DNA of 49,294 nucleotides from a virus. The translations under genes and the position numbers were made by a program. The stretch is taken from the IMG/VR virus record IMGVR_UViG_3300010397_000017, positions 1 through 49,294 of that record. One strand, given 5' to 3'. The stretch's first letter is position 1, and every line of letters starts with the position of its first letter. Shown in pieces: positions 41,070-48,600 of the stretch. The notes under the pieces were generated by a model. The model was not told the DNA's origin, made no database searches, and saw nothing but the letters and a program-made list of their open reading frames with translations.

Positions 41070-41891
41070 TTAAACTTTCTTAAAATATTTAGCGTATACC
41101 TTTGGATCGGTAAGATCATGTACGCTCATACCAGCAGCATGCAATTCTTCAACCATAGCATTAGCATTACGACGTTCCTGATTCAAATCGTCAGTTGTAG
41201 CGCCAATTAATGCTGATTTCTGATTACGACCAACAAAGGATTCTCTTTGAGGATTAAAGCCAGTAGTATTTAGAGAAGAGGAATTAGGAATGCCGTTAAC
41301 TTTAGGGGCACTTCCATCGATGCCAAGCATCTTCAATACTGCTTTAGGGGATTTAGCGGCAAGAGCATTCATCTCTTCCACGCCCATACCAAGCTCAGCA
41401 GCTTTTCCATAGAATGCTTTCTCTGCATCAGAACCGAATACACTCTGGAGAGTGGAAACAACTGTGGAAATATTCTGTTGACTTGTTACAGCCGTCTCAC
41501 GAGCAGATAACTGCTTAGAGACTAAGTCCGCGATTTGCTTCTCATCAAGACCTTGTGGAGTTGGTTGGCTCTGTGGTGCTGGATTTGAAGTGATGGAAAG
41601 CAAAGAGTTATTCGCTTCTAACAATTCTTGAATACGTGCGTTAGCTGTTTGGAGAGCAATTTCTTTTTGTGATAGCTCATTCTTCAGCGTAGGAATATAT
41701 TCCTGTGCATGCTTCAAGCCATTGAAGGCTTCATTAACATCTTTGTATTTCTGTTCTCCACGCTCATTCTTAACCGTAGCAAGCAGGGTTGCAAATGCAT
41801 CTGGTTGAGGAGCTGGTGCTGCTTGCGGAGCAGCTTGAGGTGCCTGGGTAGGCTCATTAGTTTGATTTGGAAAAATAGACTGGTCGGTCAT
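41070..41891 (-). CDS. Capsid scaffolding protein, 273 aa
   Basis: A low-complexity Pro/Gln/Ala N-terminus (NEPTQAPQAAPQAAPAPQPD) leads into a long charged coiled coil (KNELSQKEIALQTANARIQEL), a linker, and a C-terminal helix bundle ending DPKVYAKYFKKV. This layout and the position immediately upstream of the capsid gene are diagnostic of podovirus scaffolds. The tRNA array lies just upstream on the same strand. Confidence 0.88.
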   Translation of the reverse strand: MTDQSIFPNQTNEPTQAPQAAPQAAPAPQPDAFATLLATVKNERGEQKYKDVNEAFNGLKHAQEYIPTLKNELSQKEIALQTANARIQELLEANNSLLSITSNPAPQSQPTPQGLDEKQIADLVSKQLSARETAVTSQQNISTVVSTLQSVFGSDAEKAFYGKAAELGMGVEEMNALAAKSPKAVLKMLGIDGSAPKVNGIPNSSSLNTTGFNPQRESFVGRNQKSALIGATTDDLNQERRNANAMVEELHAAGMSVHDLTDPKVYAKYFKKV

Positions 41892-41908
41892 TATTTATTT
41901 CTTTAATA

Positions 41909-41984
41909 TGGAGCAGGATGCCGGAAGTCGAACCGGCTACTGTAACTTGGAAGGATACTGTGTTGCCACTTACACCAATCCTGC
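41909..41984 (-). tRNA. tRNA-Gly (anticodon TCC), atypical
   Basis: Acceptor GCAGGAT/ATCCTGC, D arm GTGT/ACAC, anticodon loop CTTCCAA (TCC), and encoded CCA are clear. Two defects are visible: a T-T mismatch in the anticodon stem (GTATC/GTTAC) and an 8-base T loop TTCGACTT between GCCGG and CCGGC, where 7 is standard. It would read GGA. It may be functional but weak, or decaying. Confidence 0.8.
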
Positions 41985-41990
41985 ATTGTA

Positions 41991-42074
41991 TGGTAGGAGA
42001 AGAGGGACTTGAACCCTCAAGCCATAAGCGACGGATTTTAAGTCCGGTGTGTTTACCAATTTCACCACTCTCCC
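41991..42074 (-). tRNA. tRNA-Leu (anticodon TAA)
   Basis: Acceptor GGGAGAG/TTCTCCT with G-U end pairs, short D stem GTG/CAC, anticodon loop CTTAAAA (TAA), long variable arm typical of Leu tRNAs, T stem GAGGG/CCCTC with loop TTCAAGT, and encoded CCA. It reads TTA. It sits 6 bases from tRNA-Gly and 7 from tRNA-Thr, so the three are probably cut from one late transcript. Confidence 0.92.
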
Positions 42075-42081
42075 GTTGTTC

Positions 42082-42157
42082 TGGTGCTGTTAGTAGGAAT
42101 CAAACCTACGACCTGATGCTTACAAGGCAACTGCTCTTTCTACTGAGCTATAACAGC
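42082..42157 (-). tRNA. tRNA-Thr (anticodon TGT)
   Basis: Acceptor GCTGTTA/TAACAGC, D stem GCTC/GAGC, anticodon loop CTTGTAA (TGT), T stem GTAGG/CCTAC with loop TTTGATT, A discriminator and encoded CCA. One T-T mismatch occurs in the anticodon stem. It reads ACA. First tRNA of the leftward array. Confidence 0.93.
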
Positions 42158-42292
42158 TAAATATATTTCAGAGTATTTCTCAAGGGTCAAAACACTCTCT
42201 CACTCACTTACGTTCGTTCAATCGTTTCCCTCTTGAGTATATCTAGATATATACTAGTATCTTTTTTTTTGAAAATTTGTTACAAAATTAGC
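42158..42292. promoter_or_regulatory. AT-rich spacer with inverted CTCAAG motifs before the tRNA-capsid module
   Basis: No gene is seen. CTCAAGGG at 42179-42186 and CCCTCTTGAG at 42228-42237 face each other, sharing the CTCAAG core with the control-region iterons. Between them are TCTCTCACTCACTTACGTTCGTTC-type short repeats. A 10-bp palindrome ATACTAGTAT and a run of T (42262 onward) follow. Possible roles are a late promoter or operator for the tRNA-scaffold-capsid genes, or an RNA processing site. Confidence 0.4.
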
Positions 42293-42538
42293 TTATTTTT
42301 CAGAAATAAGTGAAATAATTTCAAAAATAGCTCTTTCATACCCTATAGCGTCAGCTTGTTGGTATGCCCAATTAGGGGAAACGTAGGACTCTTCACTCAG
42401 AGATTTCTCTCTTCGTGAATTCGCCTTGCTCTTTAATATTTCCGTTAGTCTTTGTCGAAGACGTCCAGAGGCAGCGTAGGACTGCCGAATCTCTTCGGCG
42501 TCCCCTACGTTTAATCCCTTAGTCCATGTGGTTTTCAT
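42293..42538 (-). CDS. Small protein downstream of portal, 81 aa
   Basis: The start overlaps the portal stop (42535-42538, ATGA). The protein is charged and helical (GDAEEIRQSYAASGRLRQRL) with a helical C-terminus (GYERAIFEIISLISEK). No family is recognised. It may act in head assembly, by location. Confidence 0.65.
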   Translation of the reverse strand: MKTTWTKGLNVGDAEEIRQSYAASGRLRQRLTEILKSKANSRREKSLSEESYVSPNWAYQQADAIGYERAIFEIISLISEK

Positions 42539-44313
42539 TGTGGTTGATTTCCTTGAGGAGAAGCTACTGGAGGAATAGGAGTTTGCTGTTCTACCTGTAA
42601 ATCTTCTTGAGCTTGATTAACTAGACGTTGAGTTTCCTGTTGTTCAAAGATAGCAATATTAGGAGCAAACAAATCATACCGTTTCAATCCTAATGCATCT
42701 TCAACAAGCTTAGCCATATTCTTGCTACTAGTATGGGGAGCAATCAGCTGACCAATAGCTGTATTCCAAATCCCCGTAATATTCTGAATAAGCTGAGACT
42801 GAGCAGCAAAATGTCTAGCCCCAATTGGACGAAGTTTACCACTAGCCGTAATATCTTCTTTCGTGATTGTGAGGAATTGTTGAACCCCGATGTCATCATC
42901 CATGATCCTTACAACATCTTGACGATCTAAATTACGCTTAGCAGTTTCCAACATAGCATTCAAAGCACGTTCCAACATTTCAATCTCAAACGTATTGATT
43001 TTCTCTTGGAAGATACGTCCTGCTGCATTCTGAAGTTGTTGTACCTCAAATGCTGTCTTCTCACCTGCTGTACGGATGCCCATAGCCTCACGAGGAGCTC
43101 CAGCATACATTTCCATACGTTGTTCTAATAGGTTGATGGCATTCTCTGCTTGAATCACCCATTGAGCGTTTTTACCCATTTCCTCTACGTCACCATTCTC
43201 ATCGATATGGATTTCAGAACCTGGACCCCATACAAACTCTTCTACCTCTCCTTTAATCTTAAGAGGAGGAAGAACTGCTAAGTCCATAGCATCTGCTTTA
43301 AGATTTTCCAAATGGTCAATACGATATTGCATACCTACAAGATTCTCTAATGGACCCATAGCCCATAGATTGTCTGGACGTGTACGCCATCCACAATGGA
43401 AAATTGGAGCACTTCCTGCCCAACTAGGAATAGGTTCATTACGAATTACAGACATACGATCAATAACTGTAATCACTCGTCCACGCTGTACTTCTCCAGT
43501 AGTTTGATTGTGCATGTCCCCATAGAAGTCTAACACCTCTACAAATCCAGATTGAAGATATTCAGTATAATTCCCAAAGCCATCCATCTGGAAGCCTTGA
43601 TCCTTATCTCCTTCCTCAATACCTACAGAGTTCATCATAGAGATAATCTTATCCCGTTTAGCTAATGCATCTTGTAGATATCTATTATCTGGTTCGTCCT
43701 GAGCCATAATACGTAATTCACCAATTGTTTTAAGAGAACGAATAATCTTAAAACTATCTTTGAATGTAGCTGCTAAGGGGTTAAAGACAATATCAATAGG
43801 ACTAATACGACGAATACGTGGGCCAATATAGTCAATAATCTTTTGTCCATACGCATCAGTAATATAAGAAGCCTCATAATCAACCGTAGCGAAGGAATTA
43901 CCATAGTCGATATAATCATATACCAACTTGCTAATTTCCGTCCTAAAATGGCTCTCACGGGTCTTATTAGACATGTATGCTTCAATTGCATCTACCTTAC
44001 TCTTTGTGGAGTCATTGATGGTGTATCCTTCCCATTTAAGCCAGTCATCATTAGGGAATAATGCAGAGATATAATTAGAATGTAAATTATCTCGAATCTG
44101 ACAAAGTTTAGGAAGTGTAGTGCTATTCTTCCAAGGGAGAGTTTTATTTGTCGTAGTAGTTGTATCTGTGGCGAAAATATAATCTCGTAATTCTTTCCAT
44201 TGATCCCGAATAGTTTGTCGTTGAGAATTATAATTAAACCATGTTAAAGCAATAAACTTTGCTTCATTATCTCGTCCAAAGGAAGAGAGCATTTCTAAAG
44301 GCTTACGTGCCAT
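42535..44313 (-). CDS. Portal (head-tail connector) protein, 592 aa
   Basis: The N-terminal NYNSQRQTIRDQWKELRDYIF and LPWKNSTTLPKLCQIRDNLHSNY segments, the central MEMYAGAPREAMGIRTAGEKTAFEVQ stretch, and a Gln/Pro-rich C-terminal tail match podovirus portals. It forms the dodecameric DNA channel to which terminase docks. AAGGAA precedes ATG. It follows the large terminase by 14 bases. Confidence 0.9.
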   Translation of the reverse strand: MARKPLEMLSSFGRDNEAKFIALTWFNYNSQRQTIRDQWKELRDYIFATDTTTTTNKTLPWKNSTTLPKLCQIRDNLHSNYISALFPNDDWLKWEGYTINDSTKSKVDAIEAYMSNKTRESHFRTEISKLVYDYIDYGNSFATVDYEASYITDAYGQKIIDYIGPRIRRISPIDIVFNPLAATFKDSFKIIRSLKTIGELRIMAQDEPDNRYLQDALAKRDKIISMMNSVGIEEGDKDQGFQMDGFGNYTEYLQSGFVEVLDFYGDMHNQTTGEVQRGRVITVIDRMSVIRNEPIPSWAGSAPIFHCGWRTRPDNLWAMGPLENLVGMQYRIDHLENLKADAMDLAVLPPLKIKGEVEEFVWGPGSEIHIDENGDVEEMGKNAQWVIQAENAINLLEQRMEMYAGAPREAMGIRTAGEKTAFEVQQLQNAAGRIFQEKINTFEIEMLERALNAMLETAKRNLDRQDVVRIMDDDIGVQQFLTITKEDITASGKLRPIGARHFAAQSQLIQNITGIWNTAIGQLIAPHTSSKNMAKLVEDALGLKRYDLFAPNIAIFEQQETQRLVNQAQEDLQVEQQTPIPPVASPQGNQPQ

Positions 44314-44327
44314 TCATTATTTCCTTA

Positions 44328-45929
44328 TTATTTGAAGGCTACACCACCAAATCGTGGGGCAAACTGGATGACATTGGGCCTATCCATTCCTTCTCTTCGT
44401 TGTTTAGGTTTTACAGCAATCTCTACGGCAGATGCAAGAGCATCTTTAATGTCATCATGAGCTGGACGGGCTAATACAAGTTCTTCTTCAAGAACATCTG
44501 TATATCCTCCTTTGAAATGCCAAATAGACTGGTTGTCATATCTATGCTCTAAAGCCGCTGCGATACGTTCTTGTTTATTACCCTCATTCCTAGTAGGTCT
44601 AAATTCATCGATAGAGAGCCTTAAACCTTCTTCTCTTAGTCTATCCTTTAAATCTCGTACAATAACTGCCTGAGCCACTGTAACCTCTGCTCTAAGCTTT
44701 TTAAACTCCCATTTAGAATGGAGAGCAGCTACTCTAGCAAAATATTCAGAAATCTTATCACTCTTAAAATGATCAATATCTAGAATGTAAATAAAGCCTT
44801 CAGAATCAATTCCAATTACCACAATAGCTGTACTATCGCTTTTCTTACTTAGAGAATAAGCAAAGTCGATGGAGGCATAGACATTAAGTTTGTTACGCTT
44901 ATAATACCAATCTCCTGATTCTTGTTTCAAGAATTTCTTATCGTAATATTGGAATTTAGAACGATCAATTCTATTACTTCCAGGATCATTAGGATCATTA
45001 TAATATTGAGCAAAGAATTGAATTCTATCTTCATACTGAGCCCTAATACGAGCTAAGACTTGCTGATCAAATCCAAATACCTTCTTATCACTAGGGCGAA
45101 TCTGTTTAGGCCAAATAAATACACCATCTCGTTCTACAGCGTATTCCTTAATCTCCCAAACCTTCATACGATCAACTACATCACCTTCTTCATTGTAAAC
45201 ATCATATTCTTGATTACGCCATGTAGCATAAATATCAGAAGGATGGTAACGAGTACCACAAGCCATAGTGAATCCGCCAGCATTAAGAATAGATGTAAAC
45301 TGAGAGGATTTCTTCGATACACTTTCTCGTCCATCTTCTGTATAAGCATTCTCCGGAACTACGAGGTCATCTGGAATAAGAATATCGGCATGCCAGCCAG
45401 TAGTGTTAGTAGTAAGTCCGGCTGTTGCAATAGTAGCATCCCGAATCCCCTCGCGTCTACGAGATTCATGATCAATAGATATAGCATCTTGACTCCATTT
45501 CTCTCTCTTACCTTCCTGTGGATGGATGTATTCTGGATAGTAACGGGTATAGGTCGAAGACGTCAGGATGTTCTTGATGGCATAGAGCTGGGTAATTGCC
45601 AGAGAGGCTGTCGCTGAAACATATAGAATAGTAACCTCTGGGTGACGGGTGATAATCCAAGCTGCCCATGTTGCCACCATATGGCTCTTTAGATGAGCTC
45701 GTGGAAGCATAATTAGCTTGTTCGTTACTCCCGGCTTTCCCTGACCGAATAATCCATATTCTTGCATCCATTGAAAAATTTCCTTATGTACTTCACCATA
45801 CATATATCCCGGATTAACTAAACGAGCAAAGAGAAATAAATCTTCTTTAGCGGCTTCTCTTAGCTGTCTAGCCTCTTCAGGCATCTTCTCAATTTTCTTC
45901 TTAGCTTCAATAAGCCACTTTTCTTCCAT
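44328..45929 (-). CDS. terL: Terminase large subunit, 533 aa
   Basis: The ATPase has a Walker A variant LPRAHLKS (Lys81), a TILYVSATASLA segment, and Walker B ADILIPDDLV (Asp187, Asp188 region). The RNase H-fold nuclease shows YASIDFAYS (Asp355) and a C-terminal HDDIKDALA. It packages DNA into the prohead. ATG overlaps the small subunit stop as TAATG. Confidence 0.94.
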   Translation of the reverse strand: MEEKWLIEAKKKIEKMPEEARQLREAAKEDLFLFARLVNPGYMYGEVHKEIFQWMQEYGLFGQGKPGVTNKLIMLPRAHLKSHMVATWAAWIITRHPEVTILYVSATASLAITQLYAIKNILTSSTYTRYYPEYIHPQEGKREKWSQDAISIDHESRRREGIRDATIATAGLTTNTTGWHADILIPDDLVVPENAYTEDGRESVSKKSSQFTSILNAGGFTMACGTRYHPSDIYATWRNQEYDVYNEEGDVVDRMKVWEIKEYAVERDGVFIWPKQIRPSDKKVFGFDQQVLARIRAQYEDRIQFFAQYYNDPNDPGSNRIDRSKFQYYDKKFLKQESGDWYYKRNKLNVYASIDFAYSLSKKSDSTAIVVIGIDSEGFIYILDIDHFKSDKISEYFARVAALHSKWEFKKLRAEVTVAQAVIVRDLKDRLREEGLRLSIDEFRPTRNEGNKQERIAAALEHRYDNQSIWHFKGGYTDVLEEELVLARPAHDDIKDALASAVEIAVKPKQRREGMDRPNVIQFAPRFGGVAFK

Positions 45930-46426
45930 TATTTAAGCCTTACAATATCAGCAGTGAACTCTTCAGAGACACGAGAGGCAAAAGCCTTTTCCTGCTCAAT
46001 TTCAGCCTTTGTAGGGCGTCCAGCAGCTCTTGTGCTCCATCCTCTATCTGCAAGCCATTTAGCTGCTTGCATAGCATTCTGAGGATTCTTAACACTTTCA
46101 ATAATCTTCTTAATACCTTTAGCCCTAAGCTTAAATTCAAGCTCTTCTCGCCAGTCATCGATATGTTTACGAATAGCTTTATTCTCTAATAAACGTTGCC
46201 AATGTCTCCATCCACAGAAATATGTATTAGCAAATTCATATTCTGTAACGTCTTCCATTTCTAAATATAGACGTTTGATGGATGGAAGAATTTTACCATT
46301 ATACTCGTGATCATTATCTTTTAATGTATAAACTGCGTGATCTGTATAATTAATTTCTAGGAAGAGAGACTGGGTGATATACCTACCCATCTCATCTACC
46401 ATCTGTTCCTTATTTGGAATATTCAT
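45929..46426 (-). CDS. terS: Terminase small subunit (probable), 165 aa
   Basis: Position directly before terL, size, and a helical C-terminal region (FANTYFCGWRHWQRLLENKA; NPQNAMQAAKWLADRGW) match small terminases of T7-like and related phages, which bind DNA and load the motor. The end VRLK overlaps the terL start. It overlaps the i-spanin gene by 17 bases. Confidence 0.78.
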   Translation of the reverse strand: MNIPNKEQMVDEMGRYITQSLFLEINYTDHAVYTLKDNDHEYNGKILPSIKRLYLEMEDVTEYEFANTYFCGWRHWQRLLENKAIRKHIDDWREELEFKLRAKGIKKIIESVKNPQNAMQAAKWLADRGWSTRAAGRPTKAEIEQEKAFASRVSEEFTADIVRLK

Positions 46427-46874
46427 CTAATTTCTTTCTAGCGTCCTCATAACGCTCATAATAGAAATCTCTTTCTATAATTATTTTGTCTGCTCTGGCA
46501 GCTTCCCTGATAAGAAACTCTCCATCTTCTTTGTAAAGCTCTCTGCCTGTGCAGGCTTGGCTAGGGATGGAAGGGAAGGAACCGTCTTGGGGACGAGAGG
46601 GGCGCTTTGACAGGCTGTTAATAATAGCAAGCTGCTTAGAATTAATCTCTTGTAATTTCTCATTCTTCTCTTGTTCTTTCTTAACGGAGGCATCAGCAAG
46701 AGAACGTTCCACGTCCCTTGCTTTCTGCTCAGAAGCCCTTGTAGCCTCTTCTAGACGTGTCTTAAACACTTCTGATTGTACAGCTAAGGCTTTGCTCTTA
46801 TCAAGCTCATGGAGGGCATATAAGGCCCCTACAGCCGCTAAACTAATCAGGACGTAGACAAGTAGCTGTTTCAT
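46410..46874 (-). CDS. Rz: i-spanin (Rz-like), 154 aa
   Basis: I chose ATG 46874, preceded by GGAG at suitable distance. An N-terminal membrane anchor (LLVYVLISLAAVGALYAL) is followed by a long periplasmic coiled coil (EEATRASEQKARDVERSLAD). The o-spanin gene lies inside it in another frame. Together they fuse inner and outer membranes at the end of lysis, so the host is Gram-negative. It overlaps the lysozyme gene by 32 bases. Confidence 0.87.
   Translation of the reverse strand: MKQLLVYVLISLAAVGALYALHELDKSKALAVQSEVFKTRLEEATRASEQKARDVERSLADASVKKEQEKNEKLQEINSKQLAIINSLSKRPSRPQDGSFPSIPSQACTGRELYKEDGEFLIREAARADKIIIERDFYYERYEDARKKLDEYSK
46481..46663 (-). CDS. Rz1: o-spanin lipoprotein (Rz1-like), embedded in Rz
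   Basis: Out of frame within Rz. It starts MRNYKRLILSSLLLLTAC, a lipoprotein signal with the lipobox LTAC (Cys18), and the mature part is Pro-rich (PLVPKTVPSLPSLAKP), exactly the Rz1 pattern. The mature protein would be about 43 residues, attached to the outer membrane and contacting the Rz C-terminus. Confidence 0.88.
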   Translation of the reverse strand: MRNYKRLILSSLLLLTACQSAPLVPKTVPSLPSLAKPAQAESFTKKMESFLSGKLPEQTK

Positions 46875-47325
46875 CTTTACGCCTATTCTCCAGCCCTTTA
46901 AAATACTTCCCTCCTGCATAGGCCCAGACTGGACTACCGGAAGGGCTGGTGCTAATTCTATAGCAGGCTTCTGTGTGTCTTCCATTATTTAATTCCTTAA
47001 TAGCTAGAGACTGACAAGCATTAGCTATTCCAATATTATATCCAAATCTTGTATAGGCTTCATACTCATTACGGGAAATAGGAACATTAATACATTTAAG
47101 CATTCCTTTCCCATATTCAGCTATAGCTTCTTTATTAAGCTTCTCACATTCCTGTTTTGTGTAAACTTTCTTCATGTCCACATTCTCAGTGATGCCAGAG
47201 CAAACTGTAGGAATTCCTACTGGGTCTAAATAGGGAACTGTTCTATTTCCCTCCCATAGGGTTATAGAAGCCAGTAAACTAGCTCCTACAACTCCAATAT
47301 AAATATTATTCTTTGTGTTGCTCAT
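46843..47325 (-). CDS. Endolysin, GH24 lysozyme with N-terminal SAR-type anchor, 160 aa
   Basis: ATG 47325 lies inside the holin gene end. A weakly hydrophobic N-terminal segment rich in Gly/Ala/Ser (YIGVVGASLLASITL) precedes the GH24 catalytic triad Glu25-Asp34-Thr40 (WEGNRTVPYLDPVGIPT). This is the layout of signal-anchor-release lysozymes of the P21 type, activated when the anchor leaves the membrane. Cysteines in the body (Cys42 and later) could control activity. It degrades peptidoglycan. Confidence 0.9.
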   Translation of the reverse strand: MSNTKNNIYIGVVGASLLASITLWEGNRTVPYLDPVGIPTVCSGITENVDMKKVYTKQECEKLNKEAIAEYGKGMLKCINVPISRNEYEAYTRFGYNIGIANACQSLAIKELNNGRHTEACYRISTSPSGSPVWAYAGGKYFKGLENRRKDETATCLRPD

Positions 47326-47506
47326 CCTCTTTGAAGTCCTTATACATGCTCCATGTTTTATGGACAATTAATAGAACCAAATAGACGAATGAACCTACAC
47401 TCATCAAAGTTGGTAGATTATCCATAAAACTGGTTAAGAAAGTTGAAGTGGCTACAATAGGAATTGTAACCTGTGGATTTGTAATTGTATCAATATGCTC
47501 TCGCAT
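47306..47506 (-). CDS. Holin (probable, two transmembrane segments), 66 aa
   Basis: First gene of the late arm. It has two hydrophobic segments, IPIVATSTFLTSFM (about 15-28) and a stronger SVGSFVYLVLLIVHKTW (about 36-52), and a charged C-terminus (KDFKEDEQHKE). Size and position just before the lysozyme fit a class II or pinholin-type protein, which suits a SAR lysozyme. AAAGGTG is upstream at a rather long distance. Confidence 0.78.
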   Translation of the reverse strand: MREHIDTITNPQVTIPIVATSTFLTSFMDNLPTLMSVGSFVYLVLLIVHKTWSMYKDFKEDEQHKE

Positions 47507-47539
47507 AATTAGCTAGACACCTTTATTAATTAAGATAAC

Positions 47540-47636
47540 GTCCCTTGCGGGACAAGGAGAAGACTAAACGTCTTCGACTGTTCCTTCCGTACTAGAACAT
47601 ATTGCCGAAGGCGTCTAGGAACGCTCCTTGCGGAGC
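47540..47636. other. Pair of TTGC-loop hairpins upstream of the late arm
   Basis: GTCCC-TTGC-GGGAC (47540-47553) and GCTCC-TTGC-GGAGC (47623-47636) share loop and size. They may be processing or protein-binding sites on the start of the late transcript, or terminators of opposite transcription. No U-run follows either. Confidence 0.4.
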
Positions 47637-47993
47637 AAGAGACATATTCTCAAGAAACATTCTCAAGGGCATATCTCAAGGAATATTGTGTATATTCCGA
47701 AATTGGTAATTTTTATGAGAAATTTTCGAGGTGTAATGCACCTATCTGCACTTAGGCTAAACCCCCTCTAGGGGGCATAAGCTCAAGAATTTGTCCTCAA
47801 GGAAATATTTCTCAAGAGAAATGTTAGTGAGTACTAACTAGGGGTGTAATATTACTCTCATCATCTATTCATCCTATGATGCTCATCATTTATCCTCAAG
47901 AAATATCCTCAAGCCATTGATTCTAAAGGCTTTATTGTGCCGCTAGGCACGTTACAGATATGTCCCTTATATATGTCTAAACGCCTTCGGCAA
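47602..47993. repeat. CTCAAG iteron array inside a 17-bp inverted repeat; candidate replication origin/regulator site
   Basis: CTCAAG occurs at 47649, 47662, 47675; 47782, 47796, 47811; and 47895, 47908, always on the same strand with 13-15 bp steps inside a cluster. TTGCCGAAGGCGT at 47602-47614 recurs as its reverse complement at 47981-47993, and the match extends to 17 bp with one difference, so the array is flanked symmetrically. Inside are AT-rich DNA (47688-47725), a CCCCC-TCTA-GGGGG hairpin (47762-47775), GTTAGT/ACTAAC (47823-47838) and the palindrome GTAATATTAC. There is no gene. Confidence 0.65.
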
Positions 47994-48210
47994 AAGAATT
48001 TGCAACGTGTTGTATATTTACAACCACAAGGGGGTTATATCGTGTCATGATTCGTCTCACTGGTTCAGCACATAACGCTGCTGTAGAAATTCAGTAGCTC
48101 TCTAACAACCTAGTCAAGCGGATGTAGAACTACAATATGCCCATATGGATGGCTTTGGCCTGAAGATGTACGGGGATACTAACCCTAGTGCTGAGTGAGA
48201 TTAGCAACGC

Positions 48211-48239
48211 TTGACAAGATAAAGAGAGTATGCAATAAT
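48211..48239 (+). promoter_or_regulatory. Early promoter P1 (sigma-70 type)
   Basis: TTGACA at 48211-48216, 17-bp spacer, AATAAT at 48234-48239. It is a near-consensus host sigma-70 promoter reading into the early arm. The spacer ends AGTATGC, as in P2. Confidence 0.87.
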
Positions 48240-48265
48240 CTGTCTCACTGGTTAGGCAAGTAGGC

Positions 48266-48287
48266 GTGTTGGTCCCAAGGGACACAC
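48266..48287 (+). other. Stem-loop GTCCC-AA-GGGAC with outer GTGT/ACAC in the P1 transcript
   Basis: A compact hairpin between P1 and P2, about 25 bases after the predicted P1 start. It could stabilise the P1 RNA 5' end or act as an operator for P2. Confidence 0.45.
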
Positions 48288-48304
48288 GGTAGAACGTAAA
48301 CCAG

Positions 48305-48333
48305 TTGACAAGCTGTAAGTAGTATGCAATACT
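48305..48333 (+). promoter_or_regulatory. Early promoter P2 (sigma-70 type)
   Basis: TTGACA at 48305-48310, 17-bp spacer, AATACT at 48328-48333. P1 and P2 share TTGACAAG and AGTATGCAATA, so one is a copy of the other or both bind the same regulator. Confidence 0.87.
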
Positions 48334-48339
48334 GTTTCA

Positions 48340-48416
48340 CATTGGGGACAGACACAATGCTCTGTTGTAGGCCCAATGTCTGGAAGGCGTAAGCCTGAAG
48401 ACATTCTTTAACAATT
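48340..48416 (+). promoter_or_regulatory. Leader hairpin, boxB-like hairpin and boxA 1 (rRNA-type antiterminator)
   Basis: A long stem CATTGGG/CCCAATG (48340-48346, 48372-48378) with inner ACAGA/TCTGT is followed by AGGC-GTAA-GCCT (48385-48396) and then ATTCTTTAACAATT (48403-48416). The last matches the boxA of rRNA operons except at one or two positions. The order hairpin then boxA is the rRNA order. NusB/NusE(S10) binding and antitermination of the early RNA are inferred. Confidence 0.68.
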
Positions 48417-48431
48417 AGCTAATAGATGAAC

Positions 48432-48473
48432 TATGAGTTGTTTCTCATATGCTTCACCTTGCCCTTAAGCATA
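48432..48473 (+). other. Overlapping alternative hairpins in the early leader
   Basis: TATGAG-CTCATA (48432-48437 with 48444-48449) and TATGCTT-AAGCATA (48448-48454 with 48467-48473) share two bases, so only one may form completely. Perhaps regulatory; perhaps only compact leader structure. The rest of 48474-48600 holds no gene I can support. Confidence 0.35.
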
Positions 48474-48600
48474 CACACTTGTGTCGTGTAAGCAATGCTC
48501 TAAGCAGGTAGTCCTGCGAGAGTTGTTAGCTTGCCTCCTAGTGTGTCCTAATAAGGGAGTGGTGCGGATTAACCATATGAGAGACATTGCATAGGGAGGA

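Noticed and set aside
45060-45617. 185-aa open frame on the + strand
   Set aside because: Antisense to terL, whose motifs are unambiguous.
22101-47506. Integrase, excisionase or repressor indicating a temperate phage
   Set aside because: None of the late or early genes shows recombinase catalytic residues or a CI/Cro-like repressor in a divergent switch; a lytic lifestyle fits better.
47649-47913. CRISPR-like array
   Set aside because: Repeats are only 6 bases, with 7-9 base gaps and uneven clusters; the pattern fits iterons or binding sites and not CRISPR.
48047-48097. 16-codon ORF in the control region
   Set aside because: It is preceded by no ribosome site and part of its sequence is the repeated TCTCACTGG element; too short to support.
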